Assembly: GCF_003121705.1 (NCBI RefSeq)
Contig: NZ_PYHR01000002.1
Span: forward strand, 3,472,001-3,536,000
DNA: 64,000 nt
Direction of reading: 5' to 3'
Source: Serinibacter arcticus
GTDB taxonomy: Bacteria; Actinomycetota; Actinomycetes; Actinomycetales; Beutenbergiaceae
Shown: one piece after another, positions 8,980 through 19,940 of the stretch
Position numbering within the stretch: the first letter of the stretch is position 1
Layout of the letters: each line of letters starts with the position of its first letter
Position numbers and translations under genes: made by a program
The notes under the pieces: generated by a model
Told to the model about the DNA's origin: nothing
Databases searched by the model: none
What the model saw: the letters and a program-made list of their open reading frames with translations, nothing else

Positions 8980-9993
8980 CTACAGCAGGAAGAAGTGCAG
9001 GATCCAGAACGTCAGGGCGGCGATCCCGGCCGCCATCGGGATGGTCAGCACCCAGGCGATCGCGATGTTCTTGGCCACGCCCCAGCGCACGGCGGAGAGA
9101 CGCTTGGTGGCGCCGACGCCCATGATCGCCGACGTGATCGTCTGCGTCGTGGAGACGGGCGCGTGCAGCCCCATGGCCATGACGTAGAGGACGACGGCGG
9201 AGACCGACTCGGCCACGAAGCCGCGGGCCGGGTCGAGGTCGATGATCTTGCGACCCAGGGTCCGCATGATGCGCCAGCCGCCCGCGTAGGTGCCGAGCGA
9301 GATGGCGGCGGCCGCCGAGAGCTTCACCCAGAGCGGGATGCCGTCGCCGTCGTTCGCCCAGCCGACCGTGAGGAGCGCCAGGAAGATGACGCCCATCGTC
9401 TTCTGGGCGTCCTGCAGGCCGTGGCCCAGGGCCATCGCCGCGGCGGAGACGGTCTGCGCGAGCCGGAAGCCCCGCGTCGTCGGACCCGGCCGGGCGTTGC
9501 GGAACAGCCACAGCACGCCGATCATCAGCCCGAACGCGAGCGAGAAGCCCACGACGGGCGAGACGATCATCGGGATGACGACCTTCTCGAAGACCGAGCC
9601 CCACTGGACGATGAAGGAGCCCGCGAGCCCGGCCCCCACCAGCCCGCCGATGAGGGCGTGGGAGGAGGAGGACGGCATCCCGAACCACCAGGTGACCAGG
9701 TTCCAGCCGATGGCTCCCACGAGGGCGGCCAGCACCACCACGAGCGCCGCGTGGGCACCCTCACCCGAGGACGTGTCGAACGTGACGATGTTGCGGGCGA
9801 TCGTGTCGGCGACCGACGTGCCCAGCAGGGCGCCGATGAAGTTCATGACCGCGGCCATCAGCAGCGCGGCGCGCGGCGTGAGGGCGCGGGTCGAGACCGA
9901 CGTCGCGATCGCGTTCGCGGCGTCGTGGAACCCGTTCGTGTAGTCGAACCCGAGCGCCAGGGCGACGACCAGGATGACGAGGGCGACCTCCAC
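8980..9993 (-). CDS. pit: Low-affinity inorganic phosphate transporter (PiT family)
   Basis: PiT carriers import metal-phosphate complexes with protons, constitutively and with lower affinity than Pst. The 337-residue protein has the family signature GFDYTNGFHDAANAIATSVS near the N terminus and its related second repeat GLHAPVSTTQTITSAIMGVG near residue 270-290, with about ten membrane segments. It starts at GTG 9993, three bases after the stop of the upstream DUF47 gene, forming a two-gene operon. Pit and DUF47 (PhoU-like) pairs are a common arrangement in which the DUF47 protein controls the carrier. It faces the pst operon across a shared terminator. Confidence 0.93.
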   Translation of the reverse strand: MEVALVILVVALALGFDYTNGFHDAANAIATSVSTRALTPRAALLMAAVMNFIGALLGTSVADTIARNIVTFDTSSGEGAHAALVVVLAALVGAIGWNLVTWWFGMPSSSSHALIGGLVGAGLAGSFIVQWGSVFEKVVIPMIVSPVVGFSLAFGLMIGVLWLFRNARPGPTTRGFRLAQTVSAAAMALGHGLQDAQKTMGVIFLALLTVGWANDGDGIPLWVKLSAAAAISLGTYAGGWRIMRTLGRKIIDLDPARGFVAESVSAVVLYVMAMGLHAPVSTTQTITSAIMGVGATKRLSAVRWGVAKNIAIAWVLTIPMAAGIAALTFWILHFFLL

Positions 9994-9996
9994 CGA

Positions 9997-10629
9997 TCAG
10001 GCTTCCTTGAGGACGATGGTCTCGACGGCGTTGGCCGCCGTCTCGAACGCGTCGATGGCCGCCTCGAGGTTGTCCGCGATCTCCTTGATCTTCATGATCG
10101 CGATCGGGTCGGAGCCGGCCGGTGTCTGGCCGTCGAAGATGTCGCTGATGAGGCGGCGGTGGGTGCGGTCGCCCTCGTTCTCGAGGCTGTTGATCTCGAC
10201 CCAGTACTCGCGCAGGTTCTTCATCGTGCTCAGGCGGGGCATGGCCTCGGCCGTCAGCTCGGCGCAGCGCTGCAGCACACCGACCTGCGCGACGACGCCG
10301 GCCGGCAGCTCGCCGAGGCGGTACAGGACGATGAGGTCGGCGACCTCCTCCATGTAGTCCATGCAGTCGTCGAGCCGGCTCGCGAGCTCGTAGATGTCGT
10401 CGCGGTCGAACGGGGTCACGAACGTCTCGTTGACGCGGCGCAGGATCGCGTGGGTGGCCTCGTCGGCCTGGTGCTCGGCGTCGCGCATCTGCTCGGCGAG
10501 CGCCACCCGCGCCGCCGGGGCGCTGCCCACGACCTGCGCGAGGATCTCCGCCCCGACCGGCAGCAGCTTCGCCTGGTCGCTGAGGAGGGAGAGGACTGAG
10601 GTGTCGCGAGGCTTGAGGCGCAGACGCAC
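9997..10629 (-). CDS. DUF47 (PhoU-like) phosphate transport regulator
   Basis: The 210-residue protein is all-helical with the DUF47/PhoU-related pattern: acidic metal-binding helices such as EQMRDAEHQADEATHAI and DDIYELASRLDDCMDYMEEV, then EINSLENEGDRTHR. Proteins of this family partner with PiT carriers. The frame stays open far upstream, but GTG 10629 (protein start VRLRLKPRDTS) has GGAG seven bases before it and gives the family length. The pit gene follows after three bases. A pair of 11-base repeats resembling a weak PHO box lies about 150 bases upstream. It is likely a cytoplasmic regulator of Pit activity; the mechanism is not known from sequence. Confidence 0.85.
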   Translation of the reverse strand: MRLRLKPRDTSVLSLLSDQAKLLPVGAEILAQVVGSAPAARVALAEQMRDAEHQADEATHAILRRVNETFVTPFDRDDIYELASRLDDCMDYMEEVADLIVLYRLGELPAGVVAQVGVLQRCAELTAEAMPRLSTMKNLREYWVEINSLENEGDRTHRRLISDIFDGQTPAGSDPIAIMKIKEIADNLEAAIDAFETAANAVETIVLKEA

Positions 10630-10780
10630 GAGTGACTCCGGTCGATGGTCGGTCGGTGGGACGCCGGACCGGGAAGCGCCTCTCGGCGCGTGGCCGCTCG
10701 AAGCGGCAGATGTTGGAGCCCGGGGCTTGCCCGGCCCGACGTCGACGTAACTGTAACGCCTCGATGGACGGCACGTAACG

Positions 10781-10802
10781 CGAGTGCGAACACCGTCTGA
10801 AC
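10781..10802 (-). promoter_or_regulatory. Weak PHO-box-like repeat upstream of DUF47-pit
   Basis: On the minus strand two adjacent 11-mers start with GTTC: GTTCAGACGGT (10792-10802) and GTTCGCACTCG (10781-10791). Only the first four bases match the PHO half-site well. The rest of 10630-10901 holds no gene that I can support. Confidence 0.25.
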
Positions 10803-10901
10803 GGCTGGAATCGGCACCGGAAACCCCGCCGCCACAGGGGCGACGGGGCAGGCGGACGGGAGGTTCGGGAAGCGTTCGGGCGCTCCGCCGACGCGGGCGG
10901 C

Positions 10902-11675
10902 TCAGGCCCGGGCGGAGCCCTGGCCGGAGCGGCGGGGGAGGGGTGCCGGGGCGTCGGTCTCGTCGGCGTCCAGGTCGTCGTCGTTCGCGGCGTCGCGACG
11001 ATCGCGCGGCGGCTCGAACCGGTAGCCGACGTTGCGGACGGTACCGATCAGCGTCTCGTGCTCGATGCCGAGCTTGGCGCGCAGGCGGCGGACGTGGACG
11101 TCGACCGTCCGGGTGCCCCCGTAGTAGTCGTAGCCCCAGACCTCCTGCAGGAGCTGGGCGCGGGTGAAGACGCGGCCCGGGTGCTGCACGAGGTACTTGA
11201 GGAGCTCGAACTCCTTGTAGGTGAGATCGAGCGGACGGCCGCGGAGCCTGACCGTGTAGCCGGACGGATCGATCGCGAGCTCGCCCGCCTGGATCTCGGC
11301 GTCCTCGTCGGCCACGCGCTGCTGGCGGGTGCCCTCGGCGAGCAGCCGCAGGCGCGTGGACAGCTCGGCCGGACCGGCGGTGTCGAGAACGATGTCGTCG
11401 GTGCCCCAGTCCGAGTTGACGACGGTCAGCCCGCCCTCGGTCAGCACGAGCAGCAGCGGGACGGTCAGCCCGGTGGAGCGGATCAGGCGGCACGTCGTCC
11501 GGGCCGTGGCGAGGTCGCGCCTGCCGTCCAGGATCACGAGATCGGAGTCGGGGGCGTCCAGGAGCGCGGAGGGCTCCACGGGCAGCACCCGCACCCGATG
11601 GTTGAGAAGCCCGAGGGCGGGGAGCACCTGGGAGGAGCCCCCCGGTTCCGACGTCAGCAGCAGCAGCTCGGCCAC
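10902..11675 (-). CDS. glnR: Orphan response regulator GlnR (nitrogen metabolism)
   Basis: GlnR is the global nitrogen regulator of many actinobacteria, an OmpR/PhoB-type protein without a partner kinase. The 257-residue product has an atypical receiver domain beginning [20 protein letters not shown], with the conserved Asp50 in [10 protein letters not shown] but no full acidic pocket. A winged-helix output domain follows with [20 protein letters not shown] and [20 protein letters not shown]. The receiver wording ([20 protein letters not shown]) is specific to GlnR rather than PhoP or RegX3. A charged tail of about 30 residues follows the winged helix. In mycobacteria glnR is next to mshD and phosphate genes, and mshD is also nearby here. 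It is divergent from the following membrane protein gene. Confidence 0.9.
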   Translation of the reverse strand: MAELLLLTSEPGGSSQVLPALGLLNHRVRVLPVEPSALLDAPDSDLVILDGRRDLATARTTCRLIRSTGLTVPLLLVLTEGGLTVVNSDWGTDDIVLDTAGPAELSTRLRLLAEGTRQQRVADEDAEIQAGELAIDPSGYTVRLRGRPLDLTYKEFELLKYLVQHPGRVFTRAQLLQEVWGYDYYGGTRTVDVHVRRLRAKLGIEHETLIGTVRNVGYRFEPPRDRRDAANDDDLDADETDAPAPLPRRSGQGSARA

Positions 11676-11776
11676 GCGCGTCCCTTCGCTCGGGTGTCCG
11701 GATCGGCCCCACTGTATTGCAGTACCGTGGACACGGCCCCGCGAGGGTCACCAGACGTCGGACGAAGGAGCAGTGG

Positions 11777-12517
11777 GTGCGGACCCTGATCGGTGCGTCG
11801 ACCCGTGCTGTCATCAGCTCCGTGGCCACCGCGGCGTTCGCCGCGGTCGCCCTCGCGAGCTGGGACATCGCCCTCGCGATCATGGTGGTCCTGGTCCTCC
11901 TGTTCGCCTGGGGCTGGCCCCAGCTGCTCGCTCTGCCGGCCTTCACCGGCACCCGCGTCCTCCTCCTGGTCGTGGCCGCCGCGGCCTTCGCCGCGGTGTG
12001 GCTGACGGGCGACCTGACGGCGCTGACGCTGGTCGGCGCCCTGGCGGTGGTGGCCGCGTTCGTGCGGGAGTTCGCGCGACGGGACGGTCGTCCACGCCTC
12101 ATCGAGTCGCTCGCGGCATCGGCGACCGGCATCGTCGTGGTCGTCTCGGCCGCCGGTTGGGTCGCCGTCGGCGAGGGGCCGCTGCAGCTCACCGTCGTGC
12201 TCACCGCCGCGGTGACGCTCGCGGCCGGTTCGGCCTGCGCCGCGCTCCACCTCCCGCCGTGGCCGCACGCGATCGTCACGATCCTGGCCGCGACGGGGAT
12301 CGGCATCGGGGCCGGGTTCGTGCTCCCGGACGAGCTCGGGTACGTCGTCTCCGGACTCGTCGGGTTCGCGGCCGGTCTGCTCAGCGCGGCGCTGCACGCC
12401 CTGCTCGGGCGCTACCCGTCCGCGGGGCGCCCCGCGGCCGCCGTCGCCGCCGCCGTGCTGCCGGTCGCCGTCGTCGGCATCCCGGTCTACGTGCTGCTGC
12501 GCTTCTTCCTCGTCTGA
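11777..12517 (+). CDS. Integral membrane protein of unknown function
   Basis: I do not recognise the family. The 246-residue product is almost entirely hydrophobic, with about seven to eight predicted membrane segments, a short basic stretch (REFARRDGRPR) in the middle and no signal peptide. GTG 11777 is the likely start: AAGGAG lies six bases upstream at 11765-11770, and it removes a poorly hydrophobic extension that an earlier in-frame start would add. It is divergent from glnR. A 12-bp tandem repeat follows its stop. Confidence 0.75.
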   Translation: MRTLIGASTRAVISSVATAAFAAVALASWDIALAIMVVLVLLFAWGWPQLLALPAFTGTRVLLLVVAAAAFAAVWLTGDLTALTLVGALAVVAAFVREFARRDGRPRLIESLAASATGIVVVVSAAGWVAVGEGPLQLTVVLTAAVTLAAGSACAALHLPPWPHAIVTILAATGIGIGAGFVLPDELGYVVSGLVGFAAGLLSAALHALLGRYPSAGRPAAAVAAAVLPVAVVGIPVYVLLRFFLV

Positions 12518-12564
12518 GTCCACGGCCGGGTCCACGGCCGGGTCCGCGGCCGGGTCACGGCCGG
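12518..12564. repeat. 12-bp tandem repeat, four copies
   Basis: The unit GTCCACGGCCGG occurs twice exactly (12518-12541), then once with one change, then once one base shorter. It lies directly after the stop codon of the membrane protein gene. The GGCC cores could pair with each other as weak terminator hairpins. Confidence 0.8.
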
Positions 12565-12586
12565 GCTCACCTTCCGGTCCACGACG

Positions 12587-12592
12587 TAGGCT
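12587..12592 (+). promoter_or_regulatory. Putative leaderless promoter -10 (TAGGCT)
   Basis: TAGGCT lies six bases before the ATG of the 35-codon ORF at 12599. A start of transcription on or next to the ATG would give a leaderless message. No good -35 is visible. Confidence 0.45.
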
Positions 12593-12598
12593 GGTGGC

Positions 12599-12706
12599 AT
12601 GAGCACCCTGCACCTCGTCTTCACGATCCTGATCGGCGTCGTCGCCGTCGCGATCATGTGGTTCGCCGGCTACGTCGTCTACCGGCTGCTGAAGCAGAGC
12701 CGATGA
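12599..12706 (+). CDS. Small single-span membrane protein (35 residues)
   Basis: This short frame encodes 35 residues with one clear membrane helix (FTILIGVVAVAIMWFAGYVV) and a short basic tail YRLLKQSR. It starts at ATG 12599, six bases after a TAGGCT -10 element, and its TGA overlaps the ATG of the nitrobindin-like gene (ATGA). The good hydrophobic profile, the coupling and the promoter position make it a credible gene. Function unknown; a small membrane anchor or regulator for the coupled protein is only a guess. Confidence 0.6.
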   Translation: MSTLHLVFTILIGVVAVAIMWFAGYVVYRLLKQSR

Positions 12707-13293
12707 GCTTCGAGCTGCCATACGACCTGTCGCCCGACCTCTACCCGCTGGCCTGGCTGGTCGGAACCTGGCGCGGTCCGGGCGTGCTCGCCTACCCTGA
12801 CATCCCCGAGCGACCGATCGTCGTGGACGTCGAGCTGACGCACGACGGCGGCCCCTACCTCGCCTACACCTCGACCATCTCGCTGCTCGAGGGTGCGCTG
12901 CCCGACCGCGAGCAGCAGTTCGACCCGGCGGCGCTCGAGGCCGGCGCCATCTGGTCGCGCGAGTCCGGCTTCTGGCGCCCGTCCTCGGCCGGCGAGGCGC
13001 TGCCGGTCGCGGGCGCTCCCGCCGACGCCCCGTCGCCCAGCGGCCTCGAGGTCATCGTGGCCGAGGCCTCCGGCGCGGCGTGGCTCTTCACCGGCTCGGC
13101 CCAGGGCCCGCGCGTCGACATCGCCAGCCAGCACGTCGGCCGCACGGCCACGGCGGCCGACGTCGTCGCGCAGCGCCGGATGTACGGCTGGGTCCGCGGC
13201 GAGATCTTCTTCTCGATCGAGCTGGCCGCGTTCGGCCACGAGCTGCAGTCCTACGCCACCGGCCGCCTGACGCGCTCCGCGCCGGGCGCGTGA
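12703..13293 (+). CDS. Nitrobindin-like FABP-family protein
   Basis: The 196-residue protein starts with LYPLAWLVGTWRGPG, the family signature (GxWxGxG) of bacterial nitrobindins, which form a 10-stranded beta barrel related to fatty-acid-binding proteins. Heme-binding members isomerise peroxynitrite or bind NO. The C-terminal half has MYGWVRGEIFFSIELAAFG and HELQSYATGRLTR, again as in the family. The start ATG 12703 overlaps the stop of the preceding 35-codon gene, which fixes it. A ygfZ-like gene follows four bases after the stop. Whether heme binds cannot be told from sequence alone, so the enzymatic role is inference. Confidence 0.8.
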   Translation: MSFELPYDLSPDLYPLAWLVGTWRGPGVLAYPDIPERPIVVDVELTHDGGPYLAYTSTISLLEGALPDREQQFDPAALEAGAIWSRESGFWRPSSAGEALPVAGAPADAPSPSGLEVIVAEASGAAWLFTGSAQGPRVDIASQHVGRTATAADVVAQRRMYGWVRGEIFFSIELAAFGHELQSYATGRLTRSAPGA

Positions 13294-13297
13294 CGCG

Positions 13298-14448
13298 GTG
13301 ATGCTGCCGCTGCCCGGCGCCGTCGTCGGCGCCGCCCCCGACGGCGGGGTGGCCGCGCACTACGGCGACCCGTCGCGCGAGCAGCGGCGCCTGGCCGCCG
13401 GCCGCGCCGTCGTCGACCTCGGCAACCTCGCCGTCGTCGCCGTCACCGGTTCCGACCGGCTCAGCTGGCTCGACACCCTCACCTCCCAGCGCGTGCGCGA
13501 TCTCGCGCCCGGGGCGGCGAGGGCCGCAGCGCCGAGCTGCTGCTGCTGGACGTCCACGGCCGCGTCGAGCACTCCGCCGCGCTGGTGGACGACGGCACGA
13601 CCGCCCACCTGATCACCGAGGGGGCGCACGCCGAGGAGCTGGCCGCGTTCCTCGAGCGGATGCGCTTCATGCTCGACGTCGCGGTCGCGACGGCGGACGT
13701 CGCCGTCCTCGGCTTCGTCGCACCCGACGGCGTGCGCTCGTCGCCGCTCGCGCAGGAGCTCGCCGTCGCCGTCGGGCACCGCGGTGGGTCGCTCCTGCTG
13801 TGGGCCGATCCGTGGCCCGGCGTCGTGGAGGGCGGGACGCGCTACGCCGACGTCGCCGAGCACCCCGGATCCCTGACCCCGTTCGTCCTCGCGCTGGTGG
13901 AACCCGCGGCGGTGGACGACCTCGTCGCGCACCTCGCGCGCGAGGGCGTCGGTGTGGCCGGGTCGCTCGCGTGGGAGGCGCTCCGCGTCGCCGCCTGGAG
14001 GCCGCGACTGGCCCGCGAGGTCGACGACAGGTCGCTGCCGCACGAGCTCGACTGGCTGCGCACCGCCGTCCACCTGGACAAGGGGTGCTACCGCGGCCAG
14101 GAGGGCGTGGCGCGCACCTACAACCTCGGCAGGCCGCCGCGTCGTCTCGTGATGCTGCACCTCGACGGCTCCGACCACCTGCTGCCCGAGGTGGGCGCCG
14201 CCGTCGCGCTCGGCGAGAAGGTCGTCGGACGCGTGACGAGCGTGGCCCGCCACCACGAGCTCGGACCGATCGCGCTCGCCGTCGTCAAGCGCTCGGTGCC
14301 GCCCGAGGAGGACCTGCGGGTGCAGGGCCCGGCGGGCGACATCGCCGCGTCGCAGGAGCTCGTCGTCGGGGTCGAGGGGTTCGGCGAGGGCCGCCCGCAG
14401 GCGCGCGCCGCCGTCACCCCGGGACTTCGCCGCCGCCAGGAGCCGTGA
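13298..14448 (+). CDS. ygfZ: YgfZ/GcvT-type folate-binding protein, frameshifted in this sequence
   Basis: YgfZ proteins bind tetrahydrofolate and support iron-sulfur cluster enzymes. The reading from GTG 13298 (or ATG 13301) runs through LSWLDTLTSQRVRDLAPG and breaks at the G4 run 13511-13514. One extra G joins it to GEGRSAELLLLDVHGRVEH and the rest, which ends at 14448, giving about 383 residues. The family signature KGCYRGQEGVART lies near residue 265, so this is YgfZ rather than the glycine-cleavage T protein. Its stop overlaps the GTG of the following gene. The break is probably a base-calling error, since the part after it is well conserved. Confidence 0.85.
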
Positions 14449-15524
14449 GCTCCCGGGTCCCGCGCGGCCTGCGCCTGGGACTCGATCGCGCGCGGGACGG
14501 CCTCGTCCCCGTCGCCTGGGTGAGCCTGGCCACGGGCGTGGCCTACGCCGTCGCCGGGCTCGTGCTGGGGCACCCCTACCCGTTCTTCGCCGCGGTGGCC
14601 GCGTTCTCGGCCCTCGGCTTCACCGCCGACGTCCAGCCGCGACGCGTGGGGGAGGTGGCGCTGGGGATATCGCTCGGCGTCGGGATGGGCGAGGCGATCC
14701 AGCTGACGTTCGGGTCGGGGCCGCTGCAGACCACCGCCGTCGTGTTCGTCGCGGTGATGATCGCCAAGGTCCTCGACCCCTCGCCCGTGCTCACGACGCA
14801 GTCGGCGGTGCAGTCGATCGTCGTGCTGGGGCTGCCCATCGTGTCCTCCTCCGGCGGCGGGATCGGCCGTTGGACGGACGCCCTGATGGGCGGCGCCGTC
14901 GCCCTCGTGTTCTCCCTGGTCATCCCGCGCGACCCGCGCCGTCGTCCCCGTGCGCTCGCGCGGACGACGCTCGCGGAGCTCGCCGAGGTGCTCGGACGGC
15001 TCGGACGCGGGCTGCACCGGGGCGACCCCGAGTCGGTGGCCGATGCGCTGCAGCGCGCCCGATCCACGCAGGCGCTCCTGGTGTCGTGGGAGGGCGCGGT
15101 GAGCTCCGCCTCGGCGACGGCGCGGTTCTCCCCGGCCTGGCACCGCCACGTCGGCACGGTCGCCGATCTGGCGGACGCGTGCGAGTTCACGGACCGGGCC
15201 ATCCGCACGACGCGGGTGCTCGCCCGGCGCGCGGCGGTCGCCGTCGCCGACGGCCACGCCGACGAGCGGCTGGCGGGCGTGGTCGAGGAGCTCGGCGTCG
15301 TCACGCGACGGCTCGGCGCGCTCATCGGGTCCGGACGCGACGCGGCCGAGGCGGTGCCCGAGCTGCGGGCCGTGGCCGAGCAGCTCGGGACGGCCGCCGA
15401 GCGCGATCCGGTGCGCCACACGCTGCTGTCGCTGCTGCGCTCGGTGACCTTCGACCTGCTGCGGGCCGCCGGTCAGGACGAGCGCCAGGCCGCCGAGGCC
15501 CTGCGGCAGCGGGGCGGCGCGTAG
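14445..15524 (+). CDS. FUSC-family-like integral membrane protein
   Basis: The 359-residue protein has an N-terminal hydrophobic half with about six membrane helices, starting around ACGVAYAVAGLVLG-like residues and including VSLATGVAYAVAGLVLGHPY, and VLTTQSAVQSIVVLGLP. A cytoplasmic helical half of about 180 residues follows (ELAEVLGRLGRGLHRGDPES, QALLVSWEGAVSSASATARF). This resembles FUSC/aromatic-acid-exporter-type proteins, which are assigned to efflux. GTG 14445 has AGGAG upstream and overlaps the preceding stop, so co-translation with ygfZ is likely. Substrate unknown. Confidence 0.65.
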   Translation: MSSRVPRGLRLGLDRARDGLVPVAWVSLATGVAYAVAGLVLGHPYPFFAAVAAFSALGFTADVQPRRVGEVALGISLGVGMGEAIQLTFGSGPLQTTAVVFVAVMIAKVLDPSPVLTTQSAVQSIVVLGLPIVSSSGGGIGRWTDALMGGAVALVFSLVIPRDPRRRPRALARTTLAELAEVLGRLGRGLHRGDPESVADALQRARSTQALLVSWEGAVSSASATARFSPAWHRHVGTVADLADACEFTDRAIRTTRVLARRAAVAVADGHADERLAGVVEELGVVTRRLGALIGSGRDAAEAVPELRAVAEQLGTAAERDPVRHTLLSLLRSVTFDLLRAAGQDERQAAEALRQRGGA

Positions 15525-15527
15525 GCT
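15522..15527 (+). promoter_or_regulatory. Putative leaderless promoter -10 (TAGGCT) for the DUF2516 gene
   Basis: TAGGCT includes the stop codon of the previous gene. It is only one base before the GTG at 15529 but seven bases before the GTG at 15535, so a leaderless message favours 15535 as the start. Confidence 0.4.
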
Positions 15528-15534
15528 CGTGGTC

Positions 15535-15891
15535 GTGACCGGCCTCATCCAGTACTACGTCTTCGTCGTGCTCTTCGCGATCGGCTTCCTGCTCTCCGCA
15601 TGGGCGCTGATCGACGCGGTGCGTCGGCCCGCCCGCTCCTACGTGAGCGCCGAGAAGCGGACCAAGCCGTTCTGGGTGGGGATCGTCGCCGCCGGGACGC
15701 TGTTCGGCTACCTCTCGATCCCGCAGGTGAACGTCTTCGGGTTCCTGGTCGGGTTCGGCCTGCCCGTGCTCATCGGACTCATCGCCGTGCTGCCGGGCGC
15801 GATCTACCTCGCCGACGTCAAGCCCGAGGTGATCCGGTACACGCCGCGCAGCCCGGGCTCGGGGTCCTCGGGCCCGACCGGCCGCTGGTAG
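15535..15891 (+). CDS. DUF2516 family membrane protein
   Basis: The product of 118 residues has three to four membrane helices ([35 protein letters not shown] and [20 protein letters not shown]) joined by the motif [20 protein letters not shown]. It ends in a short Gly/Ser-rich tail. This matches DUF2516, a small actinobacterial membrane family of unknown role. Two starts are possible, GTG 15529 and GTG 15535; the second fits the TAGGCT element seven bases upstream. It lies between the FUSC-like gene and dtd on the same strand, with dtd starting four bases after its stop. Confidence 0.75.
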   Translation: MTGLIQYYVFVVLFAIGFLLSAWALIDAVRRPARSYVSAEKRTKPFWVGIVAAGTLFGYLSIPQVNVFGFLVGFGLPVLIGLIAVLPGAIYLADVKPEVIRYTPRSPGSGSSGPTGRW

Positions 15892-15895
15892 GGAC

Positions 15896-16321
<426 letters not shown>

Positions 16322-16329
16322 CCCACCCC

Positions 16330-16395
16330 CGCGAGGGGGTTGCGCACCGCCGGCGAGGGGTTTGTGCACCGCCGGCGAGGGGTTTGTGCACCTCG
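16330..16395 (+). repeat. 22-bp intergenic tandem repeat, cluster A (3 units)
   Basis: Three consecutive 22-base units (16330, 16352, 16374) have a core of the form GCGAGGGG then TT and TGCACC. Units 2 and 3 differ only at their last bases. The cluster lies between the convergent dtd and VOC genes. Related clusters lie at 49048-49135 (same orientation) and 50635-50722 (opposite orientation). Confidence 0.9.
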
Positions 16396-16497
16396 AGGAG
16401 AGTCGTCCCCGGCTCAGCCGCTGCGCCGTGGCCCGTGCGGGACGCCGGGCTGCTCCTTCCGAGCGTGGTGCCAGGGTGAGCCGAGGACGACGGGGGA

Positions 16498-16533
16498 GCG
16501 GCCGCCGTCGGGATCCGTCCCGACGGCGGCCGC
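16498..16533. terminator. Terminator of the VOC-family gene
   Basis: A perfect 16-bp stem with a TCCG loop (arms 16498-16513 and 16518-16533) lies ten bases beyond the stop of the minus-strand VOC gene and between convergent genes. It could serve both directions. Confidence 0.8.
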
Positions 16534-16543
16534 GCGGTCGTGG

Positions 16544-16984
16544 TCAGGCGGGCTGCTCGCCGTCGCCCTCGCCGGCCGCGAACATCTCGGCCGCCTTCGC
16601 CTCGTCCATGAAGAACGGCTCCCAGACGTGGCCGTCGAGGTCGCGGAAGCTGCGCGTGTACATGAAGCCGAGGTCCTCGGTGGGACGGGCCTCCGTGCCG
16701 CCGGCCGCGACGACGCCCTCGAACAGCGCGTCCACCGCCTCGCGCGAGTCGAGGTCGAAGGAGAGGAGGACCTCGGTCGTCGCCCGCGAGTCCGACGCGG
16801 TCGTGCCGGGCAGGAAGCGGGCGAAGGAGTCGGCCTCGTGCAGCATGACCGCGACGGCGTCCTTCTGGAGCTCGAGGCACAGCACGTCCTCGGTCGTGTA
16901 CATCGGGTTGAAGCCGTAGCCGAGCGAGGTCCAGAACTCGCGCGTGGCCGCGGCGCTGGCGACCTGGATGTTGGGGAAGAACAT
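16544..16984 (-). CDS. VOC superfamily (glyoxalase/bleomycin-resistance-like) protein
   Basis: The 146-residue protein has the paired beta-alpha-beta-beta-beta modules of the VOC fold, starting MFFPNIQVASAAATREFWTS and ending with SFRDLDGHVWEPFFMDE, where the His and final Glu are at positions that often bind metal. VOC proteins include dioxygenases, glyoxalases and resistance proteins; this single-domain form is not assignable to a reaction. The tail (EMFAAGEGDGEQPA) is not conserved. It is a lone gene between dtd (convergent) and clpC (divergent). Confidence 0.75.
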   Translation of the reverse strand: MFFPNIQVASAAATREFWTSLGYGFNPMYTTEDVLCLELQKDAVAVMLHEADSFARFLPGTTASDSRATTEVLLSFDLDSREAVDALFEGVVAAGGTEARPTEDLGFMYTRSFRDLDGHVWEPFFMDEAKAAEMFAAGEGDGEQPA

Positions 16985-17113
16985 GGTGGGCTCCCTGGGT
17001 GGGTGGTCGGGACCCGTCCGGTCGGTGGACCCCGTTGCGTCTATGACGGAGCACGAGCGTGGAACTCATCGGTCACCGCGTGGGGAGGCGCGACGATGTC
17101 GGGGAGCGGCAGT

Positions 17114-17165
17114 TTCACGCCTGGGGCGAACAGCGGCATGTTTTGTCCGACCCGGCCGTTAGCCT
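17114..17165 (+). promoter_or_regulatory. ClgR-like operator and -10 element upstream of clpC
   Basis: TTCACGCCTGGGGCGAAC (17114-17131) fits the ClgR consensus described for Corynebacterium (WNNWCGCYNANRGCGWWS) at all but one defined position. A TAGCCT -10 (17160-17165) follows, so the box sits where an activator would bind. ClgR activates clp genes in actinobacteria. The clgR gene is not in this window. The rest of 16985-17225 shows nothing else. Confidence 0.5.
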
Positions 17166-17225
17166 GGGTGAACGCCGCCCGACGGTCGTGCATCGCGACC
17201 GGTTCAGCCGGAAAGAAGGTGCGCC

Positions 17226-19772
<2,547 letters not shown>

Positions 19773-19795
19773 GGTCTGCACGACCCAGCACGACG

Positions 19796-19835
19796 GCGAG
19801 GGCCGTCGCACCCCACGGGGTGCGGCGGCCCTCGC
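19796..19835 (+). terminator. Terminator of clpC
   Basis: A 19-bp stem with one mismatch (arms 19796-19814 and 19817-19835) lies 24 bases after the clpC stop, without a clear T tract. Confidence 0.8.
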
Positions 19836-19926
19836 TGCGTGGGCGGGCAGTCCAGCCTGAGGTCCGACCTGCGACTGTGTGGCAGCGCAGGCAGTGTCCG
19901 ATCGATGCTGCCGAGGGTGTCGCCAC

Positions 19927-19932
19927 TAGGAT
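19927..19932 (+). promoter_or_regulatory. Putative leaderless promoter -10 (TAGGAT)
   Basis: TAGGAT ends eight bases before the GTG at 19941, which fits a leaderless or near-leaderless message for the repeat-rich membrane protein. Confidence 0.35.
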
Positions 19933-19940
19933 CGGCAGTC

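Noticed and set aside
10902-11675. Reading the orphan regulator as PhoP or RegX3 because the pst operon is near
   Set aside because: The atypical receiver wording and the lack of a partner kinase fit GlnR, and mshD neighbourhood supports it.
9997-12306. A 769-codon minus-strand frame covering glnR and DUF47
   Set aside because: Only its last 210 codons are real (DUF47, start GTG 10629). The rest overlaps glnR and the membrane protein gene and has no protein character.
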